DNA of 64,000 nt, from positions 26,937,453 through 27,001,452 of the forward strand of contig NC_087066.1 of assembly GCF_963678635.1 (NCBI RefSeq), in the 5' to 3' direction. The stretch is from Symsagittifera roscoffensis (lineage: Eukaryota > Xenacoelomorpha > Acoela > Convolutidae). This document shows positions 15,301-30,300 of the stretch, piece after piece. The translations under genes were made by a program, and so were the position numbers. The stretch's first letter is position 1. The number at the start of each line of letters is the position of its first letter. The notes beneath the pieces were generated by a model that was not told the DNA's origin, did no database searches, and worked only from the letters and a program-made list of their open reading frames with translations.

Positions 15301-18300
15301 GACTTGATCAAGTAAGCTCGCAAAAGAAAATTGAAACACAAAAAGTCATCTTCAACAATGAGCAGATTTTTCCATTTTAAGAAGCCAAATACCAATCCAT
15401 TCTCACCTTGAACAGCGCCGAATTAGCCGACTGTATGGCATTCTCCACCATCTCCGCCACCAGCTGGTCACTAGAATTAGTCCTGTCTCCCATCGATGAC
15501 GTCATTGTGCGTCTGCTGTCCTCCCTCATCAGGAGTCGCACTCCATCCGATGATACACTGCACACAGTGTTGGCCAGGGTGTCCAAGTTGGTCATTTTGT
15601 TCTCCTGCAAAAATCATTCAGGTACAAAACAGTTACACTTTGGGCTATTTCCTGTCATAAAATATTATCCCATGTCCAAACACTTCTTCAGCAATTATTG
15701 GACCTAAATAGCGAAAAAGCATTGACGAGTATTTAAATTTGCTGTACTTTTAAACACAGAGGCCAAGCAGAGCTTCGCAAAACTTGCGATGCAGAAAAAT
15801 CGATTACAATTGAAAAAGTCGTTTTGCGAGTTTTTTAAGAAGCAGTGAAACAATTATAAAATTATGCAGGCAAAAATTTTAATCTGTTACCAAATAATAT
15901 TTTAACCATGATTGCACTGCGTTAAACTGTTCAGAAAAAAAGCGATAAAATCATTTGTAAGTTGAAAATGGTGAAAAATTCGAAAATCTATATTTTTCTA
16001 AAAAGACGAATTAATTTAAACACCAAACAATTTTACTAAAAAAGCTTATAGCAAATGACGAGCTGCCAATAAGCCAATAACTCGAAGTAAGATGCCCATT
16101 GAACGGAAAACAAAAAATGCCAAAAAATGCTGTCCTAGAAAAATTTCGAATAATGAAGTTATAAAACTTGAAAACTTGCAAAACAAACTACCCTAATTTT
16201 TTCAACAACAAACAATCAACCATTTTTTCTCTTGGTGTGACCCAAAATAAGTTAACTCAGCCAACAAAACTTAAAGCTGAAACCATTTAGGCCGAACAAA
16301 GCTTTTAGACGAAACAAAAACGAATATCAAGGAAAACATCCTATGCCAGGGCTATTCAATTTACAAATTACAAGAGTTAACTAAGAAAATTTGTATCTAC
16401 GATAAAAAAAAAGCTGACAAAAGAAGAAAATAGCCAACAGACAGTTGTACAAAAAAGACGAACATAATTTTCTTAAGAAATCTCAACCTACAAATTTCAA
16501 AGAACAAATTTCAAAGAACCTACAAACAATTTATGATTGACACTTTTATTGATAAAATTAAATCAATTTGAGAAAGCTGAATCAAAAGGTACAATTTTTT
16601 ATTTCGCTGGAAAATTCGAATAAATAAATTCCTCTTTCGTAACTAGAAGTCGATCACATTTTTTAAGAACTTGCCTCAAGTTCTGAATATACTTTTGCAG
16701 TTCGATTGCGGAATTTGCCTTCCTTTTAAGGAAATGGACTGAACTTAAAAAGAAATCAAAAGTCAAACCGCGGAAAAGTAATTTCGGGCCTGAACAAATT
16801 TTAGGACTTTTCCTGAAAAAAAAACTAATAAAACAATCGCGACCTTTTTAAGATTCTGAACTACGTTCATCGACTCTAAAAATTCTCCGATATGGCAACT
16901 AAGCTGACAAAACATAAACAGACAAACGAAAGTACAAAAATTCACTTTTCCCGAAAAAATTACTGAAAAAATAATGTCCGGCCAGGACTCGAACCCAATA
17001 CCTTAGGGTACGCCAAGTGAGAAGTAGTCTCGAAGTTGCGTAAGAAAAAAGTCTAGTTCCCGATTATAAAACACCTGCTTTCTCAAGTCTAAAGACTAAT
17101 TGAACTAGCTAACATATCATTACGATGCTAATTTACACCAAGTCATCAACATTTTTTTCAGAGACGTAAACTTACATCTAGAGCAATGGCAGAATCTCGG
17201 GCTTCCTTCACACTTTGCGGATGTTTGATCGCCTCCAAAGCCTTCTCACTAGCTCCACAACACTCTTCGACCTTCCCTACATTACTCTTCAGACTCTCAA
17301 AAGTCTTCATCGCATTTTTATTCCTCAATCTAGCTTCACTTAACTCTGATTCCAGATTTTCAAATTCAGCTGAAAGATAAGTCACATGCTGTGTCAAAAC
17401 TAACTCGCTGATTGGATAATTTTTACTCTTAGCGGAGTCAATTTCGCCCATAATGATACTCAAATCAGAGTTGCAGTGACTGATATTTCCACCAATTTCA
17501 TCGAACTTAGATTCAATTGATTCACAGACAAGTATGCTAGCTCCGACATTTCCAGAAACTGCGTTCAGCTCATCTTGCGCGGCATTGAGCAAAATTCCCA
17601 AATCTTCAAGTTTCTTGTTGATTACTTTTGTTGTTTCAGATCCAACTACGTAAAGTTTCAACCGTTCATCAATTTCTTCGTTCAATTTGTTCACATCTGT
17701 CTGCAGTTTTTCTACGTCTTGAACTAATCCATCTTGCTTACAACTTTCGGGAATCGCACAATCGTCAAAAGCGTGTTTTAGCTCCTCAAGTTTTTCTTTC
17801 ATTTCTGAGCAGTTAGTTTGCAGATTGGTCAAGACTTTGAGTTGCACCTCTCCTGTTTCCTTCTTTCGCATTGATTCCGCTGATTCTTTCACGAATGCCA
17901 AATCGTTGTACACTTGCATTATTGTCTCATTGTGATTGGCTAGTTTCTTCAGCAAGTCTTCGCCAATCACGGCTTGGTCTTCGACTGATTGCTTCAAATC
18001 TTCCCACCGTTGTTTTAATTGGTCGACTTTCGAGTCGATAAGTTCGTAGTCTTTGTCGGCATTTCGTAGCAGTTCGGGAACCAAGTCGTCAATCAGGGTT
18101 TCTTTCTCTTGAAGGTGCGAGTCAAGCTGCTTGTTAAACACCTAAAAATAATCTTTTTCAATCGAAAGATTTCAATCGCATAAAGCTTAACAAAAAATGA
18201 AATCGAGATCATAAAAATGGAAAACTAGCCAACAGAAATTTGCAAAGGTGTCAATGAACAAAGGTGTAAATTATATTTTCGAAATTCAACTTCATTAATC

Positions 18301-21300
18301 TTTTAAGCTTGACACATTTTTATGATTGAAACCAACTCAATTAGAGAAAAGTGGGGCCAGTAAGTAATTGTTTTTTCCCTGGGAAATTTTAAAATTCAGA
18401 GTCTCCTTTCGAAATTAAAAGTCAATCACGTTTATTCGCGCCACTTGCACTTTCACAACTGACTGAACAAAACAAACGCAATGACTTCAATCTTTGACCA
18501 ATTGAAAAAAAAAAATCGCCGACGGTTTAATGACTTTACGCTAGGATGCTTTGCTTACTCACCTTCAAGCTCTGAATGTAAGTCTCAATTGAGTACGAGT
18601 CCAGATGACCCAGCTCAATTTGCGCTTTCTTGACCTCCATCTCAGCAAGCCACTGACTCAACGTCTTCACAGTCTGATCCACCGCACTGGCTGATGACGT
18701 CACGCGCTCTATTTTCTCCCTCTGGACAGTCACTAGTCCCATATTTTCCTGCCAGAGAGATTTCAGCTGAGCCAGTTCACTTTGTAACACCATCGAAGAG
18801 TCCGTATTGAGGGTTCCATCTGTTGAGACGATCTCGTCACCCGCTCGCGACAACTGGGTAACGACTTCTTCTTTGGCCACGAAGTTTCGGAATCGTTGTT
18901 CGTGTGATAGCACTTCTGATTTGAGAGTTTCAAAGTCAGCTGAAAGCTGAACTGACTTGGGTTGGTTTTGACTCCATTGATTCAGCCACGCGACTGTTTC
19001 GGCAAGCGAGGATGAGAACTCGGTCATTGTGACGAGTGAACGATTTAGTTTCTCGTTTCTTAATTCTAAAATAGTGGAGAGTTTAATCAAAACAGGGTGT
19101 CTACCGTTTATAGAATGGAACACATTGAAGTCATGAAAGCCTACATATTTGATCAAAATAGGGCATAAATGTCAACGTGCGTCAATACGGTTCCAGAAAA
19201 TTTCTCAGTTTCAGAATTCAGTTAGACATTAAAGGGTACAGCTTCGCTTGCTATACAGGATTTCATCAAACTTCTTTGATTCCATCAAGCACTATTTCAA
19301 AGAGCAGACGAAAGTACATACCCAGAGCCTCGGCCAGGTCATAGAATGGCACTGAGATGTTCTCAATTAGTTCGGCTAATTTCTTCTTCTGTCTTCTGCT
19401 CTCACTCATATCGGTCAGTAGCAAGTACGCGTCATTGGCTTCGTTCAACTTCATCTTCTTCTCTTCCAGTTCGGATTGAATTCTCTGAAAAAAATCTAAT
19501 TGTTAATAGATTCCTTCAAAAACCCAAAGATAATACTTTCACATATATCGACTTATACTTTCTGAATTGTTTTGACTGATATGTTTTAAATTTTCTTAGG
19601 CTTCTCAAAATACAAGAAAATGAGACTAAATTTGCTGAGCTGTTACTTAAGAAAATAACAGAAATTAATTTTAAAATTATCCGCCCACCTGTATCTGCTC
19701 CAGCTGTGTGTTGATCGATTTCACATCCAAGTGGAGAATAGGCATTGCCTTCATCTTCTCATTCGTCGCATTCAGCCACTTCTTCACGTCGGAGAGTGAG
19801 TCGTTCAGCTTCGAACTCTCCCTCAGGGCTGATTCAGCCAACACCATCCTGTCTTTGATTCTGAAACGGACCAAAAAAGGCTCTCGTTAAAGCCATTTCA
19901 TGGGCTGAGAAGAAACTGGGGAGTTGATCGCTTTTCCCCAGTATTGAGTATAAAATAGTTTGCCTACATCAAAATTCAAACTCAAGAGTAAAGTGAATAA
20001 TCATATAAAAACGATTAGGCGCTTGGCTCCAGTTGGTCTTTAACTTGACCTTAAGCACTTTTGAGTTCCAACAAGAAAAATTTAATTTAATCAAGAGTTC
20101 AGCGTACCTGTTTTGTAGATCCTGCCAAGTCTGCGTGACGAGTGTCATCTTCTGTTTCACTGTCGACTTGGATCTAATTGGCGCACTCAGGTGAAGCTGC
20201 ATGGTCTGAGCCAGCTGCACGAACTGATCCAATCTCACTTGCTTCGTCGAAAAGTCCACCTCCAGAATCTGGACACAAAACACCAGAATCACTCAAAAAT
20301 CAATTTCAAACAAGTCTCCAAAATTGAAACATATTTGAAAAAAAACTTGGATAAACAACAAAGTTAAAAAATGTTTTTTGTTAAAGTGGGATCTAATATT
20401 CCTACTACAAAAGCAGCAAACCAAATAGCCCAGATCAAAAATTTACCAGATAAAGTGAACAATTAACTGATTTTTTAAACCTTTAGCTGTAGTTTGAGCT
20501 GTGTGAGTTGGTCCTGTTGGACCCCGATGAGTCCCAGATGGTTGATAGCTGTCTCCTTGGTCTGCAGCCAGCCCAGCAGTTCTTCGTGCATCTCCTCGAA
20601 AGAGGCCACCTGCTGGTCAACCAGCTGAAGAAGGGATAGTTTTTCACGGGATCTCTCCACCAGGTGGTTGTATCTGAACAAGGAAATGAACTAGTTTACC
20701 ATTATCGGTTTCTTCAAAACCTTCTTACTATAATTTTTTTACGCCGATTAGAAATTCGTAAATATAGCCGAGAGCTAGTTAAAAAAGAGTCAATGAACTC
20801 AAAAAAAACGCACAAAATTTTTTTCGAAATACGGGAAAAAAATTATCACGTTAAAACTCAAATTTTGAGAATCAATTAAAATAATTTTTTTTCACCAAAC
20901 GAATCAATTAGAGGATAGCCGGTTACTGTGCAAGATGCACAGAATGCTCATGGCCATAGTCTGAAAAAAATAAACAAACATTTTTTTTCGAATAAGAGTC
21001 ATTTCTCGGCGTGGTGTGATAAAACGAAATCTGAACGAAAAACTAGAGCTTAACTAGGTAAAATAAGAGTAGAAAAACAAAAAAAAATCAAAAAAAAATC
21101 GCATCAATTTTTGAAAATTTTTGATTTCAAAAAGGTGAGAAAATACTTTAAAAAACAAACTTTTCTCGAGTAATACAAAATTCTTACTGCAAGCTTATTT
21201 ATTTGCTCGAATTACGACGAAAAATAAATAATTTCAAAGCGGTTTTTCTCGACACTGGGAAAACTTTTTCGAAATTTTTAAGGTCGTTCAAATCGCGACT

Positions 21301-24300
21301 GAAAGGGCTGTAACATGATAACTCATTCAACTCTCTCCGATGATTCTTTGTGGTAGCTAATTTTGCGTGGGGAAAAAGGAAAAAAACTGAAACACATCCA
21401 AATACAAGGTTCCTCCTCATTTTTCAAATGGTCGGAACAAAAACAGATCCAATGACTAAACTTTTTATTCCGCCGCCAAATCTACTGATCAAAATCCACT
21501 TCGGAAACAAAGTAAATAATTTTTTTTGTGCGCATTTTGCCTTTTTGTTTTTGGAGAGCAAAATGTGCTTTCTTTTTAACAACGAATTTGAATTTAATTA
21601 AACATAGCCAACAGATGGTCCCGCTATTTTAGATGTATGGTCGCCCTATTTTTGATGAGTCCCATTCAAAAACTAGTTCAGAAAAATTGTCCCGCCAGAC
21701 TCTTTGAAATATACTTGAAGTACTTCAAGTGGATGAAAAATAAAAGGAAAAATTGTAAACAGCGATTTGTTAGATTTACCACGTAAACTTCTTTAAGATT
21801 TATCAAAAACATCGATTCACTAGCATAATTTAGAACCTTTTCTTTTCTGGCTATCTTTTATATTGGACCAAAGGTAGTTTTTTGGGACCATATTTTGGTA
21901 CCCAACGAGTGCCGATGGTTGAAAACGTGTAGAAGAACAAAGAAACCAAAAAGTTAAGACAATTTTTCAAAAATTAAAACATGTTAAAAATCTTTGAATT
22001 TCAAACAACTGTTTATGAGTGACGTCCAATTTAGAAAAACAGAGTACAAAAAGTTGAAATCGGCTGGGAATTCAGAAAAATTAAGTCCATTTGTAAAACT
22101 AACAGTCGATCAAGTTTTTCGTGACGCAGAGGAAATGTTGGCTCTTTTCCAGTTTCAAACTCCCCTCGTAAAAATACAAAATAAAAGTGGTTTGAAAACT
22201 TTTCACACGGCATTTGCATGTAAAAAATTATGTAAAAGTTTGTTCACTTGTTCCCGCTGACACGTTTTCATGCATTTCATACCATTAAAAGTCATTTTAA
22301 ATAGATATCATTTATTGGATTTCAGAAAAAATCAAAGGGGGGAACTGGAAAAGCGCCGAAATGTTAATAAAGGAAATGAACTGAACTTAAGAAAAAGTCA
22401 CACATCAAAATGCAAAAACTCAAAACTGAGCGTGAACAAACTTCAGGACTTTTCCTAAAAAAGCGAAAAAAAATCATCACTACCTATAGAAGCGAAGCAC
22501 ACTTTTACACTTTATAAACATGGAGAAAATTGTATGATTGAAATTACAATTACGAACCTGTCAACCAAGGAGTCCACATTTTTGCTGACCAAACTTGCTC
22601 CTTTGGATTCTGGTGGGAGACTCTGCATTATCACACTCAGTCTGGCCGGAAGCTGTTTAAGTCTGCACACCGGATGACTGGAATCATCTGATCCGTCATT
22701 CAGAGACTGATAGAACTTTTTCTGGTTGGTAAGTTGAGACTGGATAGTTTCCAAAGACATAAGAGAAATGGGTTCGGCATGACTCATGTTGTTTTCCTTG
22801 TCTTCGAGCCAGCGGGTTACCGAACGCATTTCCAGGAAGAATTCGTTTGTCTGAAACCAGTTTTGCAATAATTTTTTTTTCAACTTCTCAACTTCTCGTT
22901 CAAGCCTAGGCCTACTTTTTCTTTGTTTGATCATGTATAGCATTGACGATCGTGCATTTAACTAATTCCAGAAGCATAATCCAAACCTGTTTTAGAAGGT
23001 CATTAATGACTGCCTTTCTCTTCAAAGCAAGGTCTTTCACGTGATCAAACTCCTGCTTGGTGTTGTCTGCTTCCAATCTGAATTTCTCAGCCTCATGACG
23101 AACCTCTATTTCTGAAACATTATCCCAACTGTAAATGAATCTTGTTAAAATTAATACAACAACTCGCTTCATTAAAAAATTACTGATTGCCTAAAGTGAA
23201 AATATAGACTGATCCAAAGATTATAATTTTTTGTTCTAGAGCAGTGATTAGATTTTTAAAAACCTTGACGTGACGGGGTTTTGCTCTTTTTGTCCTCGGT
23301 ACCTTCTGTCCCAGTCTTCGATATCTCAGCAGAGGTCAAAAGGTCATTGATCTCTCTGCTACATGTCATCAATGCTTCAACTTTGGGCTCGAAGTAACTT
23401 AGTTCTTCCATGCAGGGCTGAAATTAAACACAATTTTCATATTTAATTTCCTTCCATTCAGGTATTTTCTAAATTGTGGAATCCCGTGATACGCAAAAGT
23501 AAGCCAGCAAAGCGCGCAGCATTCAAAGCGTTGAAATTCGTCGGATAAAAAAGAAATCTTCTTGAAAATATTTCCTGACTTACTTCTAGCTCGTCGTTCA
23601 GTTTTGTCAGTGAATGAGGATCGATACTGGGCACCTCCCCACAGCCCAAAAACATCCGCTTGCTGTGCAGAAACTGCTCACAGGATTTTTGTGACTTTTC
23701 AAACTGTTTCAGAAGTTCCTCCAGTTTTGTCAATTTCAAAGCCTTATCGTTGCGCAGAGTCAACAAGTCGTTGTAAGATTGTTGACAATTGTTCAAGTTC
23801 TCTTTCAGACTGGGTTGAATGGTTTCTTCCTGGATGAAGAGAGGGTCTGAGAGGACATCCTTAACCTTGGAATCGAGAGCCTCAATTTTGTCAGCTTGAG
23901 TTTGCAGTTCTGGTGAAGAAGACTGAAATAGAGTTTGAAATTGCAGATACCCTCCGTTGAATCCGGCCTTGGACAGATGACGGTAGTCGTTTTCAGCATA
24001 CAGATAAATTTATTGCTCAAATGAAACATTTCAAGTTGATTTTAGAAGTTTTTCCAGAGAGCTTTGAGTTTTTCGATTTTAGTCTGCGTTTGCGTCTATT
24101 TTGAGTCTGCGTTTGCTATTCATCTTAATAACTGCTTTCAAGTTATAACAAGGATAGCCGGTTGCTGAGCAAGTAGCACAGAAAGTTCCGGCTATATTCA
24201 AAAAAAAAATTCAAAACAAAATCAAGGTTTTTTTTTAGTTTTTGTCTTCAAATTAGTGTCGTTTTTAGGGCGTGAGTGACTCGAGAACTATACAACGCAT

Positions 24301-27300
24301 AAAAACTTAGTGAGTTCGACATAATCGACAACATTTGTCATGAATAAATGAATGACAAACAAAAATTGAATGACAAACAAAAAATGAAACAATTTGTATT
24401 TTTTTTTTCATTTTTTGCACAAATTTTTAGTTTTTAAAATATTAAAAAAAAAAATCTTTATTGCCAGGAAAGCACTATATTAAACATCCAAAACCCAGTT
24501 TTTTTAAATAGTAAAACTAGGTTTTAATTTTGAACCATTGATCAGAGGGTGTTCAATGATCGGCACAATTATGAAGCATGTCAGGAAATAATTTAATTCA
24601 GCTAACCTGCAATAATTTGTGCAATTTTTCGAAATGAGCTTCGGTCATCGGCACTTTGTTCAAGTCATTACTTTTCTCCGCTAAGCACGAGTTAACTTCT
24701 TCTATTTCATTTTCAACTGAATTCCACCTCTTCAGAAGTCCAGTTATGTCTGCTTCGGCTTTCTGACACTTCGACTCAAGGGACTCGACCGCTTCTTTCT
24801 TCTCTTGCTTGAATTCACGGGAGAAATCACAAGAGGCGATTGCTTGATGCATCTGAGGCAACACATTTTGTGCTTCCTGAAATCAATTCTCGAAGATGAC
24901 CGACTAATTCAAATGGGCCTTATCTATAAAGGCCTTCCAGAAAAGTCAGAAATGAATCGGCAACTATTTTTGTACTTCAATTAAGGAAATCAAATATTAG
25001 ATGGTCTCCACGTTTTTAAGAATCTATCGATTGGTCGCCCTTCATGAAATACCAATTTTCACCTTAGGAATGACATCTGTCGTTAAACATTCGGTCGATT
25101 AAAAACACGCACCCTTAATTGTCGAAGACACTCCACGATAGCGTTCTTATTCGGCGGCATCTTTTCGCACCTCAATACACACTGAGTGACTCCAGCCAAT
25201 TTTTCAGACACAAACGCTTCCCTCTCTTCTGGAGTCTTTTGAGCCAATTGCGATGACCTGGTCTCTCCCATTGTTTTGTTCAGTCGGTTCAGAAGTTTGG
25301 CATGCTTCGTTTTCAGCAATTCTAAAGATGCATACTCTATTTTGTTAAATGGCCTCCAAATCAATTAAGTCTATTGGACTCATCTAACGACTTTCTGAAG
25401 CAAAAAATTCGAACTGCATTGCAAAATACAAAAAAAAATAGAAGAAAACACTAGCTGCAAACAAATTAAACATGATTACATTTTAGACTATTTTAGAAGA
25501 ATAACATTTTTGTCTGAAAACATCTTTTTAAATGCTGCTAAAAATTCGAACCATATGATTCTTCGAGATCCTTTTCACTGTTAATTACGCCCTTTTGTTT
25601 CATCTCCTCAAACTTTCCCCTGAGATTTTCAACCGCTTCCAAGCTTGCACTCATTGCCAACACATCATCAATCTGAGCTTCCATTTCGTCCAGGGCATCA
25701 TCCAGGGATTCCGGAGGATCCAGAACCAGTGATTTGAACGTCTTCTCGGAACCTTCAAGTTTGGCGCCTAAAGTTTCGGCTAAATTGTCGAATTCGGCCA
25801 GGAGGTTGTTCAGCTTCTCGGGCTCTTTGTCTGCTTCTTCGCATAACTTGAGCAAGTCATTGTATTTGACACTCAATAGTTGATATTTGGTCTCGAATGA
25901 AGTGTGAATGGGTGATGGTGGTTTCTTCAGGCTTTCTTGGTGCACTTTTTTCATGCTATTCATTTCTTCAGCCAGCACGTCTCGGTTGTATTTCTAGAAT
26001 AACAAAAGTTTAATTCATGTCTAATATGCTGATTTATTTTATAGCTTAAAGTAACATAACGGAGGCCCAAGTGGCAATCAGCGAATTATTCCTAATACGG
26101 GTTCGGAGCAGAGCTAAAAATTAAAGCATTACAGAAGCTTTTGCCAGTGTACAACCGCTGAGAACAATCGACGGTAAGAAAACTGCGACCTTGTGTACGC
26201 AAAATCAAACCAGGATTTATTCCGGAAAACGCAAAAATCGGATTTTGTTAATAAATAAAACTTTGCAAATTTTACGAATTACTAAGTGATAAAAATTAGT
26301 TTTAATTCGGGTAAACATTTAGCGCTTACTTGGCAATTGAAATTTTCATTTGTTTCGTTTTTTAATTTTGTTGTCAATTTTTCAAATACAATTATTTTCG
26401 ATTATGTCTAATTCACTAACGTGTTACGCGGAAGTATAGCTCTCGCATTACAACAAAAAGAACCGAAAAGAAAAAAACCTTTTTTGTATTTTCCATGAGT
26501 ATTGTCGGAACATTCTGTGCTACTTGCATAGCAACCGGCTATCCTTGTTCCGTTTTTTAAACTAAGTGCAAAATGATTGAAATTTGCGTAAAATTCCAAA
26601 CCCCCATAACTTTAATAAAAATGGTCGCAAGTGCAGTATGAGCGCAAGACATCAATAGCTTTAGGATGCTATTCAAAGAATCCCGTCAAAAACTCGAAAG
26701 TTGTCTGGAGAAGAAAAAAACACCTGAGTAGAACCATTTCGTTAGTTTCTCCGAAAGTTGGAACAAAAAAATTGTCCTTAGATCATACGAATAAAAAAAA
26801 TAACAAATCTTCAAAAAAAAAAACATTGCGAAATTTCTTGGAAACAAATTACCAGCACCATTGCAGAAACTATCAAAAAAATTTTCAATAACGCGTGCTA
26901 ATCGCAAGGGTAATTAGTCAAAAATCAATGAAAATGGTTCAAAACGCAAAAAAAGTCGGTGCTGTGGAAACAAAGCAGACAAGGTAAGCGGACACACAAG
27001 CCCAAATTATTTTTTCTAGCGGATAACACAAGTTCTGGCCTGATGCGAACAATGCACCTTAGTCCTTGCAGTCGTGGAGCTTAACCTGCGCGAAATCGCA
27101 GAATATGCCGCTGAATTTGATTTTATTTTCAATCAGGTGATCAAATGATTTAGTGATTCTTATAGACAAGCTGTTAACCTGAGAAAGTATATGTTCCGAT
27201 TTCAAGCGTAATTAACCATTCATAAAAAGCGAACTAACTTTTATGTTTTTGTCATAGTCACTTAGTTCGTTGTGAATTTTGTCCAACATGTCGTTTCGAT

Positions 27301-30300
27301 TCACAATTTCCTCCAACTGCTCACTTCGAACGGCCGAAACGTCATCGAACTTATTCAGCCAATCAGAAAATAGTTCAAGATCATCTTTCAACTGGTCGGC
27401 TTCTTCCATGTACTGATTAATAGAATCTGTTCGGTTGTCGATTTGGTCTTTGAAGTCGGAAAGTTTCTTCGGAAGAGATTCCAGGAGCACCAGAAGTTTC
27501 TGGTCGGAGTCTCCGGTGGTCTTTCTTTGGGACGCAAGGACTCCAACGGTAGCGACGCGTTTCTCCATATCACGTTGCTTGGCGGCAACTTTGGCCCCCA
27601 CTCTCTGAAAAACAAATCAATCCAAATAACCAAGATATTATGTTTTTCAAATTCAAAAGAATGTGATTTTCGAACAAAATTTATTTGCATTATCTAGGCT
27701 TTCGAAACAGCAATGTCTAAATTTCTAAATTCTAAATTTATGTTAAATTCTAAAATGATCTGAAAATTAGTTGGTGGGGACTATAAAAAGCCAGTTCTTT
27801 CACTTAGATCAATTTAATATTATTTATAGTTTTTATTAAGAGATTCTACTCACCTCAAGAGCCTCCTTGGACACCTTGAGGTCTCCAACTTCCCCACTGA
27901 GTGGCTTTAGCAGACTTAGCTCCCTCTGCTGCGCATTGAGCCACACAACAGTGTCGTTCAACATACTCTCGCAATCACTTAGTACCAGGTCCAGCTCGGC
28001 CTACAAAAACGATACATATGCAATCACAAGGAGAACAAAATAAATAAAAAATTTTGCATTGTGCCAGAATCGAACCAACGACCTGGAGATTACGAGTGTC
28101 ACATCCTCGCTTCGCAAACACGAGCGAGAACACGACAAAAAGCAGCTCTAGAGTTCTAGAAAGTGCAATAAGAAAAAGTAAAAATAAACCTCGAATTAGT
28201 AAAAATTCGGCGTCTCGGACTCGAACCCACTGCAACCTAGAAATTATGATTCTTACACACTACCCACTTAGCCACGGTTACTAAATCCATCACAAAGACT
28301 AGCCACAAAAAAGCCGACAACAGATGCTATGAAATTTCCAATGCTACAGATCGTGATTATAGCAAAAAGGCACACAAGTGAACACTTTCATTTGCGAATT
28401 AGGTTAGAAATGAAGACGGTTCGTACTGAAACACTAGCTGCTCACTTGCGTAAAAACGAGACTCCTCAGACAAATAAGCAGATACACTAATATATTTTTT
28501 AAAATATTTTAGATTTCAAAAAAGCAGCCCCTGGTCGAAATCGAAAACAGTACTTTTGTTGACCCTATCTGTTGTTATTTGTGCGCCAAACGAGCAAATT
28601 TAATAACTGCAACTTGCTATACTACTGCAGTAATTAAGCTGATAGAATCTGTGATAAATACAATTGCTTATCACAAGTGTATTGAAACATATTGGAGTAT
28701 CCCAATACCGTCGGTTTATAGATACATACTGCAATACAAATTCTCATGTTGACTGAAACAACTCAACCTCAAATACAATTGAGATCCAAAAAAACATACA
28801 TAGCAAAAATTCACTATGTTTTGCAAGATGTTTCCGCACCATTGCAAGCGCAGCATTGCAAGCTGGCGAATAGAAAATGAGACAAAGCAACAAAATTGAC
28901 AAATGATTAGGCGCCCATTGAGCCGAAAACATAAGGATGCCATAAGAAACTGTTGTCATATAAAAGTTTTGCGCAATTAAAATTTAAAACGCTGAAATCT
29001 TGCAACAGAAAATACCTGCTATTTTCAGAAACAAATCAATCACTTTTTGCCTTTGAAGTGACGCAAATAAAAGTAACTATAGGGAAAAAACTAAGCAGAA
29101 ACCATTTCGGTCGAACAAAGCTTTCAAGCTAAAAAAAATTCAGGAAAATACACAACGAAGGGGTTTTAATTTTACAGGATTTTAAATTTACAGGAGTACA
29201 CCAAAAATCACATGCATCTATGATGAAAACTGCTGACAGCACAAAAAACTCTACGATGCGGCAACTAAGCTGACAAAACATAAGCAGAAAACGAAAAGCC
29301 GATAATTCAATTTCTCCCTGACAAAAGTTTCATTTTCATACTGAACTTGATTCTTGAAATTGGCAATCTTTAAACCACATAACTTTACAAAAAATGATCA
29401 CAGGTAAAATCTCTTTTCAAATTTAGGCTCAGGACAACAATAAGTTTCGAATGATAAAAAAAATCCACAAAAATGGCTAGTTAAAAAGTCGAAATTTGTC
29501 AGAAGAAAAAACCCACCTCGAGCACAGGGGCGGATCTAGGATTTTCTCGAGGGGGGGGCGGATTTTCAAAAAATTTTCGAAAATTTTGACGACCTTTTTT
29601 TTTAAGTCGATCAGATTGATTTTCCGAGCTCTCCCAAAGCAATAAAAAGACCCTGTTTTGGCCAAATTTTCTGCGCCGCAGGCAATTTTTTGAAAAACCA
29701 GGTCAAAAAAGCCGTTTTGGGCACTTTTTGGAAAATTTTGACAAAAAAATCGCGTTTTTTTTTGGCGCGCGCTCCCCCTCAAAATAAGTATATATTGGCG
29801 CCAAAGGCGCCTTTAGAAAAATTTTAGGGTCGGTCGGCCAAAAATGGATTTCTTAAAAAGTACCAAAGGGGGGACCCTTTGGGTTGGCAGGGGGTCGAAT
29901 CCCTGAGGCGGGGGGCGTCCGATCCCCCCCCGCCCCCCCTAAATCCGCCCCTGCTCGAGCACAAATATTCCGTTTCTTTCGGTACAAAAGGCGGAACAAT
30001 AGCATTCCAGATGAAAAGTTTTAACCCTTAACATATCGATAAAATTTCCGCATTATTCAACGACTAAGTTTGACTTAAACTCACATTCTCCTTCTGTCTG
30101 TGTTTTTCCTTCTCAATTTCGCTTTTCACATTGTTCAAGTTAGCACTGGACACATCATAGACCGAGTCAAATCCAGATGACAGACGACTGATTGAGTCCC
30201 GAATGTGTCTGGCCTGTTCCGGCGAGAGATACTGACTCCGTTTGTCCAGCAGGATCTGCATGTCACTCACTGCGTCATTCAGAGATCTCTTGTGGTCTGT

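Larger units (their letters stand above)
20674..22557 (-). other. 1.9 kb intron between w15 and w16
   Basis: Filled by a family A fragment, family B copy 1 and a second family A part. The stretch 21640-21980 has no recognised repeat. Confidence 0.8.

Noticed and set aside
23112-23128. Acceptor at 23129 that would add a Trp-containing stretch to exon w14
   Set aside because: It does not match the phase left by w13, whereas the acceptor at 23112 does.
28205-28280. Functional tRNA gene on the minus strand
   Set aside because: Box A and B-like motifs are present but the stems do not pair well; it is one of several diverged copies.
29477-29782. Minus-strand open frame of 101 codons
   Set aside because: Overlaps the left half of the hAT MITE and its target site; it is not a transposase.
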